From assembly GCF_002632755.1 (NCBI RefSeq), contig NZ_NJAK01000001.1, positions 992,001-1,056,000 on the forward strand: 64,000 nt of DNA. Reading direction: 5' to 3'. Positions within the stretch are counted from its first letter, which is position 1; each line of letters begins with the position of its first letter. The stretch is from Xenorhabdus ishibashii (GTDB lineage Bacteria; Pseudomonadota; Gammaproteobacteria; Enterobacterales; Enterobacteriaceae). The notes under the pieces are model-generated. The model was given only the letters and a program-made list of their open reading frames with translations, had not been told where the DNA came from and ran no database searches. The translations under genes and the position numbers were made by a program. Of the stretch, positions 46,001 through 59,061 are shown in pieces.

Positions 46001-48814
46001 ATGAGTGACTATAAAGACACCCTGAACTTACCGGAAACAGGGTTCCCTATGCGCGGGGATTTAGCTAAGCGCGAACCAGATATGTTGAAACGTTGGTACA
46101 AAGAAGGTTTGTATCAGGCAATTAGAAAAGCAAAATCTGGCAAGAAAACGTTTATTTTGCATGATGGCCCTCCCTATGCAAACGGCGATATTCATATTGG
46201 TCACTCAGTTAATAAAATTCTCAAAGATATTGTCATTAAGTCCAAGGGGTTATCAGGCTTCGACTCGCCTTATATTCCGGGTTGGGACTGCCACGGTTTG
46301 CCTATTGAGCTCAAGGTTGAGCAGATTATCGGCAAGCCAGGGGAAAAATTTTCCGCCGCTGAATTCCGTGCTGAGTGCCGTAAATATGCCATGACTCAGG
46401 TCGAAGCACAGAAAGCGGACTTCAAACGTCTGGGGGTACTGGGCGATTGGGATAAACCTTACCTGACCATGGATTTCAAAACCGAAGCTGACATCATTCG
46501 TGCACTAGGCCGTATTATCAAAAATGGGCACTTGCTGAAAGGCGTAAAACCCGTTCATTGGTGTACTGACTGCGGTTCCTCCCTCGCCGAAGCGGAAGTG
46601 GAATATTACGATAAAACCTCCCCTTCTATCGACGTGCGTTTCACGGCTGTTGATGCTGGTGCCGTGTACGCCAAATTTGATGTACAACCACAAGGGCTTC
46701 CTGTTTCTTTAATCATCTGGACAACCACTCCGTGGACATTACCAGCAAACCGTGCAATTGCCTTAGGTGCGGAAATTACCTACCAGTTGGTCAAAGTCAA
46801 TGATGAATGCGTCATTCTGGCGGCTGAACTTGTCGAAAGCGTTATGCAGCGCGCGGGTATCACTGCATGGGAAGTTTTAGGCGATTGCACGGGCGCAGCT
46901 CTGGAGCTGTTGCGCTTCAACCATCCATTCATGAGCTACGATGTTCCCGCCATCCTCGGTGATCACGTAACGCTTGAAGCAGGGACAGGTGCAGTACATA
47001 CCGCGGGTGGTCACGGTCCAGACGATTATTCTATCAGCTTAAAATATGGCCTTGAAATCGCCAATCCGGTTGGCCCGAATGGCTGCTATCTCTCTGGCAC
47101 TTATCCTGCTCTGGATGGACAATTTGTCTTTAAAGCCAATGACATCATTGTTGAATTGCTGAAAGAGAAAGGCACATTGCTAAGTCTGGCAAAAATCCAA
47201 CACAGCTACCCGTGTTGCTGGCGCCACAAAAAACCCATCATCTTCCGTGCAACACCACAATGGTTCATCAGCATGGACAAAAATGGTTTACGTGCACAAT
47301 CTCTAAAAGAGATCAAAGACGTTCAGTGGATACCTGGTTGGGGACAAGCGCGTATCGAGTCAATGGTAGAAAATCGTCCAGACTGGTGTATTTCTCGCCA
47401 GCGTACATGGGGCGTACCCATGTCTCTGTTCATTCATAAAGAGACACAAGAGCCACATCCTCGTACCGTTGAATTGATCGAAGAAGTCGCTAAACGCGTT
47501 GAAGTCGATGGCATTCAGGCATGGTGGGATCTGGACGCAGCAGACCTGTTGGGTGATGAAGCCGCAGATTACACCAAGGCGCCAGATACACTGGATGTCT
47601 GGTTTGATTCAGGCAGTACCCATTCTTCGGTTGTGGATGCCCGTCCAGAATTCAACGGCAATTCAGCCGATCTGTATCTGGAAGGTTCTGACCAGCACCG
47701 TGGCTGGTTCATGTCTTCACTGATGCTGTCCACAGCAATCAAAGGCAAAGCTCCTTACCGTCAGGTTCTGACTCATGGTTTCACCGTTGATGAACAAGGG
47801 CGTAAAATGTCCAAATCCATCGGCAATACTGTCAGTCCGCAAGATGTGATGAACAAACTGGGCGCAGATATCCTGCGTTTATGGGTAGCAGCTACTGACT
47901 ATACTGGCGAAATCGCTGTTTCTGATGAGATCTTGAAACGTTCTGCTGATGCTTACCGCCGTATCCGCAACACCGCCCGCTTCCTGTTGGCAAACCTGAA
48001 TGGTTTCAACCCAGAAGAGCACATGGTAAAAGCAGAAGATATGGTTGTTCTGGATCGCTGGGCTGTAGGTCGCGCTCAAGCCGCACAAGCAGATATCCTT
48101 AAATACTATGAAGAGTATGATTTCCACTCTGTAGTTCAACGCCTGATGCAATTCTGTTCCGTGGAAATGGGTTCGTTCTATCTGGATATCATCAAAGATC
48201 GCCAATATACCGCGAAAAGTGATGGCCTTGCTCGTCGTAGCTGCCAGACTGCATTATTCCATATCGCAGAAGCACTGGTTCGCTGGATGATGCCGATTCT
48301 GTCGTTTACTGCTGATGAAATTTGGCATGAATTGCCAGGTAAACGTGCTCAATACGTCTTTACCGAAGAGTGGTATGACGGACTGTTTGGTCTGGCAGAT
48401 GGCGAAGATATGAACGATACTTTCTGGGCTGATCTGTTGTCAGTACGTAGCGAAGTGAATAAAGTGCTGGAACAGGCTCGTAATGATAAACATATCCGCA
48501 GTTCACTGGAAGCGGCTGTCACACTCTATGCAGATGAAGCTCTGGCGGAAAAACTCAACAAATTGTCTGACGAACTGCGCTTTGTCCTGCTGACCTCTCA
48601 GGTTGAAGTTGCTGCTTATGCAGCCTCCGGTGATGATGCGCAACAAAGCGAAATTGCCGGTCTTAAAGTGGCTTTGCGCAAAGCAGACGGCGAAAAATGT
48701 CCACGTTGCTGGCACTATGCTAAAAACGTGGGCCTGGTGGCGGAACATGCAGAACTTTGCGGCCGCTGTGTGACTAACGTTGCCGGTAACGGCGAAGAGC
48801 GTAAATTTGCCTGA
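46001..48814 (+). CDS. ileS: Isoleucyl-tRNA synthetase
   Basis: 937 residues, class I. HIGH motif in [17 protein letters not shown], the CP1 editing domain with [18 protein letters not shown] and [20 protein letters not shown] in [12 protein letters not shown], and a C-terminal zinc finger CPRCWHY...CGRCV. Charges tRNA-Ile and edits valine. Its stop overlaps the lspA start by one base (TGATG). Confidence 0.98.
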   Translation: MSDYKDTLNLPETGFPMRGDLAKREPDMLKRWYKEGLYQAIRKAKSGKKTFILHDGPPYANGDIHIGHSVNKILKDIVIKSKGLSGFDSPYIPGWDCHGLPIELKVEQIIGKPGEKFSAAEFRAECRKYAMTQVEAQKADFKRLGVLGDWDKPYLTMDFKTEADIIRALGRIIKNGHLLKGVKPVHWCTDCGSSLAEAEVEYYDKTSPSIDVRFTAVDAGAVYAKFDVQPQGLPVSLIIWTTTPWTLPANRAIALGAEITYQLVKVNDECVILAAELVESVMQRAGITAWEVLGDCTGAALELLRFNHPFMSYDVPAILGDHVTLEAGTGAVHTAGGHGPDDYSISLKYGLEIANPVGPNGCYLSGTYPALDGQFVFKANDIIVELLKEKGTLLSLAKIQHSYPCCWRHKKPIIFRATPQWFISMDKNGLRAQSLKEIKDVQWIPGWGQARIESMVENRPDWCISRQRTWGVPMSLFIHKETQEPHPRTVELIEEVAKRVEVDGIQAWWDLDAADLLGDEAADYTKAPDTLDVWFDSGSTHSSVVDARPEFNGNSADLYLEGSDQHRGWFMSSLMLSTAIKGKAPYRQVLTHGFTVDEQGRKMSKSIGNTVSPQDVMNKLGADILRLWVAATDYTGEIAVSDEILKRSADAYRRIRNTARFLLANLNGFNPEEHMVKAEDMVVLDRWAVGRAQAAQADILKYYEEYDFHSVVQRLMQFCSVEMGSFYLDIIKDRQYTAKSDGLARRSCQTALFHIAEALVRWMMPILSFTADEIWHELPGKRAQYVFTEEWYDGLFGLADGEDMNDTFWADLLSVRSEVNKVLEQARNDKHIRSSLEAAVTLYADEALAEKLNKLSDELRFVLLTSQVEVAAYAASGDDAQQSEIAGLKVALRKADGEKCPRCWHYAKNVGLVAEHAELCGRCVTNVAGNGEERKFA

Positions 48815-49326
48815 TGAGTAAACCCATTTGTTCCACCGGACTTCGCTGGCTTTGGCTGGTTGTTGTGGTATTAATCCTGGATTTGGGAAGCAAGCTCTTA
48901 GTGTTGCAGCATTTCACGCTGTACGAATCCATGCCATTGATACCTTATTTCAATCTGACTTACGCCCAGAATTTAGGGGCAGCCTTTAGTTTTCTGGCCG
49001 ATAAGGGGGGTTGGCAGCGTTGGTTCTTTGCATTGGTGGCCGTTGCCATCACAGTTGTACTGCTGGTAATGATGTATCGTTCCAATGCCAAGCAAAAACT
49101 GAGCAATATTGCCTACGCCTTAGTGATTGGTGGTGCTTTGGGAAATTTGTTTGATAGGCTGGTGCATGGCTTTGTTGTCGACTTCATCGATTTTTATGTC
49201 GGAGAATGGCACTGGCCTACCTTTAATATTGCAGATTCTGCAATTTGCATCGGGGCTGTTCTCATTATCATCGAGAGCTTTATCAGCCCTGATGACAAGG
49301 ACAAGCAAGCAGTCTCAAAAACTTAG
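48814..49326 (+). CDS. lspA: Lipoprotein signal peptidase II
   Basis: 170 residues, four membrane segments. Catalytic aspartates lie in [20 protein letters not shown] and [12 protein letters not shown]. Removes signal peptides from prolipoproteins after lipid modification at the inner membrane. Translationally coupled to ileS. Confidence 0.96.
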   Translation: MSKPICSTGLRWLWLVVVVLILDLGSKLLVLQHFTLYESMPLIPYFNLTYAQNLGAAFSFLADKGGWQRWFFALVAVAITVVLLVMMYRSNAKQKLSNIAYALVIGGALGNLFDRLVHGFVVDFIDFYVGEWHWPTFNIADSAICIGAVLIIIESFISPDDKDKQAVSKT

Positions 49327-49347
49327 TCATTGAAAGAATGATAATAA

Positions 49348-49378
49348 ACCAGCCCCAGCATGGTTAACTGGGGCTGGT
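49348..49378 (+). terminator. Hairpin between lspA and fkpB
   Basis: ACCAGCCCCAG / CTGGGGCTGGT with a 9-base loop, 22 bp after lspA. No T run follows, so it may be a partial terminator or RNA-processing signal within the operon. Confidence 0.6.
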
Positions 49379-49441
49379 AACTTCGTCTATACCTAATAGC
49401 GGTATACTAGCAATCATTTTTAAGTAAAAGGCTTGAGCAAC

Positions 49442-49912
49442 ATGTCAATGCAGGTGCAAACGCACAGTGCAGTTTTATTACATTTCACATTAAAGCTGGA
49501 TGATGGCTCTACGGCAGACTCGACTTATAGTCAAGGTAAACCCGCATTATTCCGTCTCGGTGATGGTAGCCTCTCTGCCCCACTGGAAGAGCAGCTTCTT
49601 GGGTTGAAAGTTGGTGATAAGCACCAATTTACGCTGGCTGGGGAAACTATTTTTGGCAAACACAACCCCGATTTAGTCCAATACTTCACCCCTCGCGATT
49701 TTTCCGATGCCGGTGTCCCAGAAGTAGGAACCATCATGTTATTTACAGCCATGAACGGCAGTGAAATGCCGGGATTTGTCAAAGAAGTGGCTGAAGGTTC
49801 CATTACTGTTGATTTTAACCATCCGCTGGCTGAACAAAACATCACTTTTGAAATTGAAGTGCTGGAAATTGACCCTCAGTTGGAGGAAACCCATGCAAAT
49901 ATTGCTGGCTAA
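49442..49912 (+). CDS. fkpB: FKBP-type peptidyl-prolyl isomerase (SlpA-like)
   Basis: 156 residues from ATG 49442 (MSMQVQTHS); the TTG at 49433 is less likely. FKBP fold with inserted IF domain: [33 protein letters not shown], and [21 protein letters not shown]. Folding helper in the cytosol. Overlaps ispH by 20 bp. Confidence 0.95.
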   Translation: MSMQVQTHSAVLLHFTLKLDDGSTADSTYSQGKPALFRLGDGSLSAPLEEQLLGLKVGDKHQFTLAGETIFGKHNPDLVQYFTPRDFSDAGVPEVGTIMLFTAMNGSEMPGFVKEVAEGSITVDFNHPLAEQNITFEIEVLEIDPQLEETHANIAG

Positions 49913-50846
49913 CCCTCGTGGTTTCTGTGCTGGTGTTGATCGTGCCATCAGCATCGTGGAACGCGCACTGGAATTGTACGGTGCCCCCATCTATGTTCGC
50001 CATGAAGTGGTACACAACCGTTATGTGGTTGACAACCTTAGGAAGCGTGGTGCCATTTTCATTGAAGAAATTTCAGAAGTGCCTGATGGTGCCATTTTGA
50101 TCTTCTCTGCACATGGTGTTTCCCAGGCCATTCGTGCAGAAGCCCGTTCCCGTCATTTAACTATGCTGTTTGATGCTACCTGTCCGCTGGTCACCAAAGT
50201 TCATATGGAAGTAGCAAGGGCAAGTCGCAAAGGCAAAGAGGCGATTTTAATCGGACATGCTGGTCACCCTGAAGTAGAAGGCACAATGGGGCAATACAAT
50301 AACCCCAACGGGGGAATGTATCTGGTGGAATCACCGGCAGATGTGTGGAAACTGCAAGTTAAAGATGAAAATAACCTCTGTTTTATGACCCAAACAACAC
50401 TTTCTGTTGATGACACCTCAGAAGTGATTGATGCACTTAATGCAAGGTTCCCCAAGATTGTCGGCCCACGCAAAGATGATATCTGCTATGCCACAACTAA
50501 CCGCCAGGAAGCGGTACGTGATTTGGCATTAGGGACTGATGTAGTGTTAGTTGTTGGTTCTAAAAACTCATCAAATTCAAATCGTCTGGCGGAACTTGCG
50601 CAACGCGTAGGCAAGCCTGCCTATTTGATTGATTCTGCCGAAGATATCCAGCCAGAGTGGATCACAGGTGTCAGCGCAGTGGGTGTCACGGCGGGGGCAT
50701 CGGCACCTGATATTTTGGTACAACAGGTGATTGAACGCTTGAAAACTTTCGGCGCAGAAACAGTTAACGAACTGCATGGTCGAGAAGAAAATATTGTTTT
50801 TGAAGTACCGAAAGAGTTACGGGTTGAAGTGAAAGAGGTTAATTAG
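49893..50846 (+). CDS. ispH: 4-hydroxy-3-methylbut-2-enyl diphosphate reductase
   Basis: 317 residues from ATG 49893 ([19 protein letters not shown]), the canonical N-terminus, although the frame is open further upstream. The iron-sulfur cluster cysteines are in [18 protein letters not shown] and [13 protein letters not shown]. It makes isopentenyl and dimethylallyl diphosphate, the last step of the MEP isoprenoid pathway. Confidence 0.97.
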   Translation: MQILLANPRGFCAGVDRAISIVERALELYGAPIYVRHEVVHNRYVVDNLRKRGAIFIEEISEVPDGAILIFSAHGVSQAIRAEARSRHLTMLFDATCPLVTKVHMEVARASRKGKEAILIGHAGHPEVEGTMGQYNNPNGGMYLVESPADVWKLQVKDENNLCFMTQTTLSVDDTSEVIDALNARFPKIVGPRKDDICYATTNRQEAVRDLALGTDVVLVVGSKNSSNSNRLAELAQRVGKPAYLIDSAEDIQPEWITGVSAVGVTAGASAPDILVQQVIERLKTFGAETVNELHGREENIVFEVPKELRVEVKEVN

Positions 50847-50996
50847 CTTAAGCCCAACGCTTTCAAAATTAAGCAAATTCAAACTCGGTTTTTTTCAGGT
50901 TGGAAGATGGGTTGGGAGGGATAAGAAATTAATCCCGACCCGATCTCCCACAAAAATCCGAATACATTACGATGTCTTGAGTACTCAGTCTGAAAT

Positions 50997-51653
50997 TTAG
51001 CTAAACATATATCTATAAGTATCAGTTGCCTCATTATATTTCCATTTGTCATTTCTCTCAGGATGTAATTCCATGTGAGTTTCTGTCTCAACAAATCCCA
51101 TATCCAAATATGCCCGTATAGCTTCACGTAATGGATTAAGTTGTAGATTACCGTTCTTCCCCCATTTTTGTGATTTATTTACTGCCTGTTCAATCAGTAA
51201 AGCACCACAACCTCGAATACCGCAATGAATTGCTAAATAAATAACTTTAGGAAGAGCAGGGAAGTAATTATCTCCCGTGGAAAGCAACAATCCCCCTATA
51301 GGAATCCCCCTGAAATAAGCAACAAAAAATGACATTCCCGACTCTTTTGTACGTAGTTTTGCATTAAGTGATATACTACCCAATATTTCAAACGCCTTAG
51401 TAAACCGGCTATTCCATTTTTTTTGCTCATCATCGCAACCAATTGAATCAACAAGATATTTCCAACTATTATCCTTCATATCCGTTCTTATTTTCGTCAT
51501 TGCTCTTGATGCTTCTTCTGGACTAACTTCGTTAATGACTATGGATGCTCTTATATTGACTGAGCTTGGCCACTTCTCCGAAAAGGATTGAGCTCGGATT
51601 AAAGAGCCAGATACTAAAGGTTGATGAATATTAAAAGATTTTGATCTGAACAT
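50997..51653 (-). CDS. GNAT-like N-acetyltransferase, unknown substrate
   Basis: 218 residues. The C-terminal half has a GNAT pattern: FFVAYFRGIPIGGLLLS (beta4), HCGIRGCGALLIEQAVNKSQ (acetyl-CoA pyrophosphate loop and helix) and REAIRAYLDMGFVE. The N-terminal 90 residues are not recognised. It stands alone between ispH and dapB on the opposite strand, AT-rich, with a 430-bp AT-rich region upstream, suggesting acquisition. Substrate could be a protein, antibiotic or amino acid; no basis to choose. Confidence 0.65.
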   Translation of the reverse strand: MFRSKSFNIHQPLVSGSLIRAQSFSEKWPSSVNIRASIVINEVSPEEASRAMTKIRTDMKDNSWKYLVDSIGCDDEQKKWNSRFTKAFEILGSISLNAKLRTKESGMSFFVAYFRGIPIGGLLLSTGDNYFPALPKVIYLAIHCGIRGCGALLIEQAVNKSQKWGKNGNLQLNPLREAIRAYLDMGFVETETHMELHPERNDKWKYNEATDTYRYMFS

Positions 51654-52913
<1,260 letters not shown>

Positions 52914-52936
52914 TTATAAAATATCATAACCATATA

Positions 52937-52973
52937 TTATTACACAATTATTTTTAAAATAATTGTGTAATAA
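52937..52973. terminator. AT-rich palindrome after dapB
   Basis: TTATTACACAATTATTTT (52937-52954) is followed, after one base, by its exact complement (52956-52973). Likely an AT-rich terminator or stem; it lies 23 bp after dapB. The rest of the gap to 53350 holds only the carAB control region. Confidence 0.6.
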
Positions 52974-53299
52974 CGACATATGAATAAATTATGATTGAAA
53001 ACCTAATTTAATTACTATTTATATAATAATACTTAGCCTTTTTATTATTTTTTTCCCATAAATACGAAAAAAACCATATGTTTTTTCTATTTTCAAGTTT
53101 TCTCTCACCATAATCGTTTATCTGCTCACCCTTTCCTTATATTTTTCAGCTACATTTATTCAAACTCAGATCAAGAGTTGTAAAAAAGCCAATAAAAATG
53201 CCATTTTTTATAGACAACCCCCTTTCTCATCATTAGAATGCGCGCAATTTGCCAAAATTTTGACAAAAATCATGATTGGCATTGATTTTAAGGATTAAT

Positions 53300-53340
53300 T
53301 CTGAATTAATATGCATCGGATGCGACTTATTATTCATCTT
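53300..53340 (+). promoter_or_regulatory. Tandem ArgR (ARG) boxes before carA
   Basis: TCTGAATTAATATGCATC (53300-53317) and CGACTTATTATTCATCTT (53323-53340) resemble ARG-box halves TNTGAATWWWWATTCANW and have the same layout as the arginine-controlled promoter of E. coli carAB. Located 11-51 bp upstream of the carA start. Confidence 0.65.
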
Positions 53341-53350
53341 GGAGGGCGTT

Positions 53351-54511
53351 TTGATTAAGTCAGCTATATTGGTTCTAGAAGATGGAACCCAATTTCACGG
53401 TCGCGCCATTGGTGCTGAAGGTGTGGCTGTTGGGGAAGTGGTCTTCAATACCTCAATGACCGGATATCAAGAAATACTTACCGACCCTTCCTATTCCCGC
53501 CAAATTGTTACTCTTACTTATCCCCATATTGGTAATGTCGGCATCAATGCCGCTGATGAAGAATCCCCCGCCATTCAAGCCCAAGGCTTAGTTATTCGTG
53601 ATTTACCCTTAGTGACCAGTAACTTCCGCAGTGAAGAAAACCTGTCTGATTACCTGAAACGTCATAATATCGTTGCTATCGCAGATATCGATACCCGTAA
53701 ACTGACCCGCCTGTTAAGAGAAAAAGGGGCACAGAACGGCTGTATCATTGCAGGTCATGAGACAGATGCTCAAATTGCACTGGAAAAAGCAAAAGCATTT
53801 CCTGGCCTGAAAGGTATGGATTTGGCAAAAGAAGTCACGACAACACAATCTTACCAATGGGTACAAGGAAGCTGGACATTAGAGGATGGGCTACCCGAAG
53901 CTCGCAAAGAGCAAGAATTGCCTTACCACATTGTGGCCTATGATTTTGGGGTCAAACGCAATATCCTGCGTATGTTGGTAGATCGCGGTTGCCGCGTTAC
54001 CGTTGTGCCGGCAAAAACCCCCGCAGATGAAGTGCTGAAAATGGCACCGGATGGCATTTTCCTGTCCAATGGGCCTGGTGACCCAGAGCCATGCGATTAT
54101 GCTATTGAAGCAATTAAAACGTTCCTGAATACCGAAATTCCTGTGTTTGGTATCTGTTTGGGACATCAATTGCTGGCTCTCGCCAGTGGCGCAAAAACAG
54201 TGAAAATGAAGTTTGGTCATCATGGCGGAAATCATCCAGTTAAAGATCTGGATCGCAATGTTGTCATGATCACTGCACAGAACCACGGTTTTGCGGTTGA
54301 TGAAAGTTCACTGCCAGCCAATCTGCGTGTAACACATAAGTCACTTTTTGACGGCACATTGCAAGGCATTCATCGTACTGACAAGCCAGCATTCAGTTTT
54401 CAGGGGCACCCGGAAGCCAGCCCTGGCCCACATGAAGCCGCTTCGCTGTTCGATCACTTTATCGAGTTAATTGAGCAATATCGCCTGACAAACGTTCAGA
54501 ACACCAAATAA
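53351..54511 (+). CDS. carA: Carbamoyl-phosphate synthase small subunit (glutaminase)
   Basis: 386 residues from TTG 53351 (encoding [20 protein letters not shown]), preceded by GGAGG; E. coli carA also starts with TTG at this site, and the upstream frame is not conserved. Glutamine amidotransferase: [15 protein letters not shown] with the nucleophile Cys, and [13 protein letters not shown] with His and Glu. Supplies ammonia to CarB for arginine and pyrimidine synthesis. 16 bp to carB. Confidence 0.96.
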   Translation: MIKSAILVLEDGTQFHGRAIGAEGVAVGEVVFNTSMTGYQEILTDPSYSRQIVTLTYPHIGNVGINAADEESPAIQAQGLVIRDLPLVTSNFRSEENLSDYLKRHNIVAIADIDTRKLTRLLREKGAQNGCIIAGHETDAQIALEKAKAFPGLKGMDLAKEVTTTQSYQWVQGSWTLEDGLPEARKEQELPYHIVAYDFGVKRNILRMLVDRGCRVTVVPAKTPADEVLKMAPDGIFLSNGPGDPEPCDYAIEAIKTFLNTEIPVFGICLGHQLLALASGAKTVKMKFGHHGGNHPVKDLDRNVVMITAQNHGFAVDESSLPANLRVTHKSLFDGTLQGIHRTDKPAFSFQGHPEASPGPHEAASLFDHFIELIEQYRLTNVQNTK

Positions 54512-54527
54512 TCAGGAGAAGAAAAAA

Positions 54528-57500
54528 ATGGCAAAACGTACTGATATTAAAAGTATCCTGATCTTAGGTGCTGGCCCAATCGTTATTGGACAGGCTTGTG
54601 AATTTGACTACTCCGGCGCACAGGCTTGTAAAGCGCTGCGGGAAGAAGGTTATCGCGTCATTCTGGTAAACTCGAACCCAGCAACGATAATGACCGATCC
54701 TGAAATGGCTGATGCAACTTATATCGAGCCGATCCATTGGGAAGTCGTGCGCAAAATCATTGAAAAAGAGCGTCCTGATGCCATCCTGCCAACAATGGGT
54801 GGGCAGACGGCACTAAACTGTGCACTGGAGCTGGAGCGCCAGGGCGTACTAAAAGAATTTGATGTCACCATGATTGGTGCTACCGCTGATGCCATTGATA
54901 AAGCAGAAGACCGCCAGCGTTTTGACAAGGCGATGAAGAAAATCGGTTTGGACACTGCTCGTTCTGGCATTGCCCACACGATGGAAGAAGCACTGGCAGT
55001 CGCTGAAGACGTAGGTTTTCCTTGCATTATTCGCCCTTCTTTTACGATGGGCGGAACCGGTGGCGGTATCGCCTACAACCGTGAAGAATTTGAAGAAATT
55101 TGTGAACGTGGCTTAGATCTTTCTCCAACCAATGAATTATTGATCGATGAATCCCTGATTGGCTGGAAAGAGTATGAAATGGAAGTGGTGCGGGATAAAA
55201 ACGATAACTGCATTATCGTCTGTTCGATTGAAAACTTCGATCCAATGGGTATCCATACCGGTGATTCCATCACCGTAGCGCCAGCACAGACACTGACCGA
55301 CAAAGAATACCAAGTCATGCGTAACGCTTCGATGGCGGTATTGCGTGAAATTGGTGTGGAAACCGGTGGTTCAAACGTTCAGTTTGCAGTGAACCCGAAA
55401 AATGGCCGCCTGATCGTCATTGAAATGAACCCACGAGTTTCCCGTTCATCAGCATTGGCTTCCAAGGCAACAGGTTTCCCAATCGCGAAAATCGCCGCAA
55501 AACTGGCTATCGGTTATACCCTTGATGAATTGATGAACGATATCACGGGCGGACTCACCCCAGCGTCTTTCGAGCCTTCCATCGATTATGTTGTGACGAA
55601 AATTCCTCGCTTCAACTTTGAGAAATTTGCCGGCAGCAATGACCGCCTAACCACTCAGATGAAATCTGTTGGTGAGGTGATGGCAATTGGCCGTACTTTC
55701 CAAGAGTCCATGCAGAAAGCTCTGCGCGGTCTGGAAGTCGGTGCGACCGGATTTGATGCCAAAGTTAATCTGGATGATCCACAATCCCTGACCAAAATCC
55801 GCAGTGAATTGAAAGATGCAGGTGCTGAGCGTATTTGGTATATCGCTGATGCTTTCCGTGCTGGTATGTCCGTTGACGGACTCTTTAACCTGACCAATAT
55901 CGACCGCTGGTTCTTGATACAAATTGAAGAGTTGATTCGTCTGGAAGAACAAGTTGCAGAACAAGGTATTAACGGCCTTACCCTTGATTTCCTGCGCCAC
56001 CTTAAGCGTAAAGGTTTTGCTGATGCGCGTCTGGCGAAACTGGTGGGAGTCTCTGATAAAGAGATCCGTAAACTCCGCTATGACTACAAGTTATATCCAG
56101 TTTATAAGCGTGTTGATACCTGTGCGGCAGAATTTGCTACAGATACTGCTTACATGTACTCCACATACGAAGACGAATGTGAAGCCAATCCGAACAGCGA
56201 CAAACCGAAAATCATGGTATTGGGCGGAGGCCCGAACCGCATCGGGCAAGGCATTGAGTTCGATTATTGCTGCGTACATGCTGCTCTGGCTCTGCGTGAA
56301 GATGGTTTTGAGACCATCATGGTGAACTGTAACCCAGAAACAGTTTCTACCGATTATGACACTTCCGATCGTCTTTATTTTGAACCTGTTACACTGGAAG
56401 ACGTACTGGAAATCGTGCGGGTTGAACAACCAAAAGGCGTTATCGTCCAGTATGGCGGCCAGACGCCGCTGAAACTGGCTCGTGAACTGGAAGCAGCCGG
56501 TGTACCCATTATTGGCACCAGCCCTGATGCCATTGACCGTGCAGAAGACCGTGAGCGTTTCCAGCAAGCCGTTAATCGTCTTGGCCTGAAACAACCAGCC
56601 AATGCCACTGTATCCGCTATCGAGCAGGCGGTTGAAAAAGGTAATGAGATTGGCTATCCACTGGTCGTCCGCCCATCTTATGTGCTGGGGGGACGTGCAA
56701 TGGAAATCGTATACGACGAGTCAGACTTGCGCCGTTACTTCCAAACTGCGGTGAGTGTATCTAACGATGCGCCGGTTCTGCTGGATCGTTTCCTTGATGA
56801 TGCTGTTGAAGTTGATGTGGATGCTATCTGTGATGGTGAACGTGTCCTGATTGGCGGCATTATGGAACATATCGAGCAAGCGGGTGTTCACTCCGGTGAC
56901 TCAGCTTGTTCTTTACCAGCTTATACCTTAAGCAAAGAAATTCAGGATGTTATGCGCCAGCAAGTTGAAAAACTGGCCTTTGAACTGCGTGTCCGTGGTC
57001 TGATGAACGTCCAGTTTGCGGTGAAAGACAACGAAGTTTATCTGATTGAAGTAAACCCACGTGCAGCACGTACCGTCCCATTTGTTTCCAAAGCAACGGG
57101 TATGCCGCTGGCAAAAATAGCAGCACGTGTGATGGCAGGCCAATCTCTGCTTGAGCAAGGTACTATTGAAGAGATCATTCCACCTTACTACTCCGTGAAA
57201 GAAGTCGTACTGCCATTCAATAAATTCCCAGGCGTTGACCCCATTCTGGGACCAGAAATGCGTTCTACCGGTGAAGTCATGGGAGTTGGCCGTACTTTTG
57301 CCGAAGCCTTTTCAAAAGCGATGTTAGGCAGTAATTCCACCATGCGTAAGCAAGGCCGGGCGCTATTGTCTGTACGCGAAGGTGATAAAGAGCGTGTTGT
57401 CGATTTGGCAGCTAAATTACTTAAACACGGCTTTGAACTGGACGCGACACACGGTACAGCCATTGTATTGGGAGAAGCAGGGATCAATCCACGTTTGGTA

Positions 57501-57752
57501 AATAAAGTTCATGAAGGACGCCCGCATATTCAGGACAGGATCAAAAATGGTGAATACGACTATATCGTTAATACCACTGCGGGTCGCCAGGCGATTGAAG
57601 ATTCAAAACTGCTGCGTCGCAGTGCATTGCAATATAAAGTGCACTATGACACAACCTTGAATGGTGGTTTTGCAACGACGATGGCACTGAGTGCTGATCC
57701 TACTGAGCAGGTTATTTCTGTACAAGAGATGCATGCTAAAATTGCCAAATAA
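54528..57752 (+). CDS. carB: Carbamoyl-phosphate synthase large subunit
   Basis: 1074 residues, two homologous ATP-grasp halves (first [20 protein letters not shown], second [19 protein letters not shown]), oligomerisation region between them, and a C-terminal allosteric MGS-like domain (around [15 protein letters not shown]). Makes carbamoyl phosphate from bicarbonate, ammonia and two ATP. Good AGGAG before the start. Confidence 0.98.
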   Translation: MAKRTDIKSILILGAGPIVIGQACEFDYSGAQACKALREEGYRVILVNSNPATIMTDPEMADATYIEPIHWEVVRKIIEKERPDAILPTMGGQTALNCALELERQGVLKEFDVTMIGATADAIDKAEDRQRFDKAMKKIGLDTARSGIAHTMEEALAVAEDVGFPCIIRPSFTMGGTGGGIAYNREEFEEICERGLDLSPTNELLIDESLIGWKEYEMEVVRDKNDNCIIVCSIENFDPMGIHTGDSITVAPAQTLTDKEYQVMRNASMAVLREIGVETGGSNVQFAVNPKNGRLIVIEMNPRVSRSSALASKATGFPIAKIAAKLAIGYTLDELMNDITGGLTPASFEPSIDYVVTKIPRFNFEKFAGSNDRLTTQMKSVGEVMAIGRTFQESMQKALRGLEVGATGFDAKVNLDDPQSLTKIRSELKDAGAERIWYIADAFRAGMSVDGLFNLTNIDRWFLIQIEELIRLEEQVAEQGINGLTLDFLRHLKRKGFADARLAKLVGVSDKEIRKLRYDYKLYPVYKRVDTCAAEFATDTAYMYSTYEDECEANPNSDKPKIMVLGGGPNRIGQGIEFDYCCVHAALALREDGFETIMVNCNPETVSTDYDTSDRLYFEPVTLEDVLEIVRVEQPKGVIVQYGGQTPLKLARELEAAGVPIIGTSPDAIDRAEDRERFQQAVNRLGLKQPANATVSAIEQAVEKGNEIGYPLVVRPSYVLGGRAMEIVYDESDLRRYFQTAVSVSNDAPVLLDRFLDDAVEVDVDAICDGERVLIGGIMEHIEQAGVHSGDSACSLPAYTLSKEIQDVMRQQVEKLAFELRVRGLMNVQFAVKDNEVYLIEVNPRAARTVPFVSKATGMPLAKIAARVMAGQSLLEQGTIEEIIPPYYSVKEVVLPFNKFPGVDPILGPEMRSTGEVMGVGRTFAEAFSKAMLGSNSTMRKQGRALLSVREGDKERVVDLAAKLLKHGFELDATHGTAIVLGEAGINPRLVNKVHEGRPHIQDRIKNGEYDYIVNTTAGRQAIEDSKLLRRSALQYKVHYDTTLNGGFATTMALSADPTEQVISVQEMHAKIAK

Positions 57753-57780
57753 ATATACCTAAAATAACGCTACCAAATAA

Positions 57781-57808
57781 GATACCGTCATTTTTGGCGG
57801 TATCTTTC
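57781..57808 (+). terminator. Terminator of carAB
   Basis: GATACCG / CGGTATC with a 10-base loop then TTTCT, 28 bp after the carB stop. Confidence 0.8.
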
Positions 57809-57816
57809 TGAAAAAA

Positions 57817-57840
57817 AGCCATTCCTGAATGGGAATGGCT
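57817..57840 (-). terminator. Terminator of the fimbrial operon
   Basis: AGCCATTCC / GGAATGGCT. On the minus strand it is followed by TTTTTTT, ending the operon just after the regulator gene. Confidence 0.85.
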
Positions 57841-57860
57841 ACTATCAATTAAACTCAATA

Positions 57861-58136
57861 TTATAAACCCAGAATTGTTTCTGCTACACAAGTATATTGG
57901 TTATTCATATGAACCTTAGGGGGAGTAAAACAATCCTCTAAAAACCAATTTGCCGGCGTTTGCAGGGCGATAGAAATAGCAACCAAATGCTCCAGGCTTA
58001 TTTTATTGGTTCCGCGTTCATAACGTGACAATTGCTGATGGCTAACTCCAATGTTGTCTGCCAGCTCTGCTGCTGTCACTCCAATTTCTTTTCTTTTCAT
58101 TTGGATTCTTTTTCCTACCAGCATACTGACTTGCAT
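57861..58136 (-). CDS. mrxJ: MrpJ-type XRE regulator at end of fimbrial operon
   Basis: 91 residues. XRE helix-turn-helix: MLVGKRIQMKRKEIGVTAAE, GVSHQQLSRYERG (recognition helix) and LEHLVAISIALQTP. It matches the MrpJ family, whose genes terminate mrp-type fimbrial operons and repress flagellar genes, so fimbriation and motility are opposed. Gene 18 bp after mrxH. The symbol follows recalled Xenorhabdus nomenclature. Confidence 0.75.
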   Translation of the reverse strand: MQVSMLVGKRIQMKRKEIGVTAAELADNIGVSHQQLSRYERGTNKISLEHLVAISIALQTPANWFLEDCFTPPKVHMNNQYTCVAETILGL

Positions 58137-58154
58137 AATATTTCTACTCTCAAT

Positions 58155-58997
58155 TTATAAATAAGTTAAATAAACTATTGCAGTACCTTCATATTTTCCG
58201 GCTTTCGGGGGAGTTAGTGTGTGCAATACTGACGTCAGTTTGAAATTCGTGTATTCATTTGGCCTTTGTGTTGTGACCCTCACGCCGTTTGCCGCATTCT
58301 TTCCATTAATTTGCAACGTTGAATACATTTGTTTATTGGAATCGAGGTAAACCTTGTCTTCATTATCAGTTGATTTGGCATGCAATATAATTGCGTTACT
58401 ATAAGCAGTACATTTAAATTTACCGTCAATTGATCGGGTCGCATTATTTATTTCTGTCGCGGTTAATTCCCCATAAGCAATTTCAGAAGGTAAATTAATT
58501 TCACAACTTTGATTTGGAGGCGGCATTTTATTGCAAGTGGAATTGGGAAATTGTTCAGCCCAACCATATCCCTCTTTTATATCAGTTGTATAAAACAAAC
58601 CAATACAATCCGCATTTGTGCTCATGATGGTAAACGTTACCCGTAGAGGAATGCCAAATTTTTGTTTATAAGCTCGCATAACGTCAGCGGTTGTCGGGTA
58701 TTGATGAGCATCACTCAGGCACACCTCTGCCTCTCTACAGGAGCCATGCATTCCTGGCTTTTTCCACTCGCCCCTATATTGAACATCTGGGCCAACATAG
58801 CATGGATTCCTTTCATAGCAAGGATTGGGGATCCCTTCTTCCTCTGTCCATGCAATGATTTCCATAGTTGTAATCGCTTGATTACCTGATGGGATCGTAT
58901 TAACCGGCATAACATAAGCCCCACCATAGGCATTTATGGCACTGACCAAAAACAACAGGGCTGCTAGCTTCAACAACGATTTTTTAATATGGTGCAT
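58155..58997 (-). CDS. mrxH: Fimbrial tip adhesin-like protein
   Basis: 280 residues with signal peptide (LLKLAALLFLVSAINAYGGA). Several Cys pairs and a C-terminal pilin-like strand pattern (GKYEGTAIVYLTYL). Being the last structural gene, it is the expected tip adhesin, assembled by the chaperone-usher system and exposed on the cell surface. Receptor unknown. Sequence of adhesins varies, so assignment is largely by position. Confidence 0.65.
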   Translation of the reverse strand: MHHIKKSLLKLAALLFLVSAINAYGGAYVMPVNTIPSGNQAITTMEIIAWTEEEGIPNPCYERNPCYVGPDVQYRGEWKKPGMHGSCREAEVCLSDAHQYPTTADVMRAYKQKFGIPLRVTFTIMSTNADCIGLFYTTDIKEGYGWAEQFPNSTCNKMPPPNQSCEINLPSEIAYGELTATEINNATRSIDGKFKCTAYSNAIILHAKSTDNEDKVYLDSNKQMYSTLQINGKNAANGVRVTTQRPNEYTNFKLTSVLHTLTPPKAGKYEGTAIVYLTYL

Positions 58998-59061
58998 AAC
59001 TTATTTTCCAATAGCATTAAACTTTAACTAAAGATCGTGGATGAAAAACCAGTCAGCATGA

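Noticed and set aside
50880..50960. Possible terminator after ispH (GGGTTGGGAGGGAT / ATCCCGACCC)
   Set aside because: Pairing is imperfect and no T run follows on either strand, so it is not listed as a terminator.
56091..56594. Minus-strand frame opposite carB
   Set aside because: Antisense shadow of a conserved ATP-grasp region; no ribosome site or domain.
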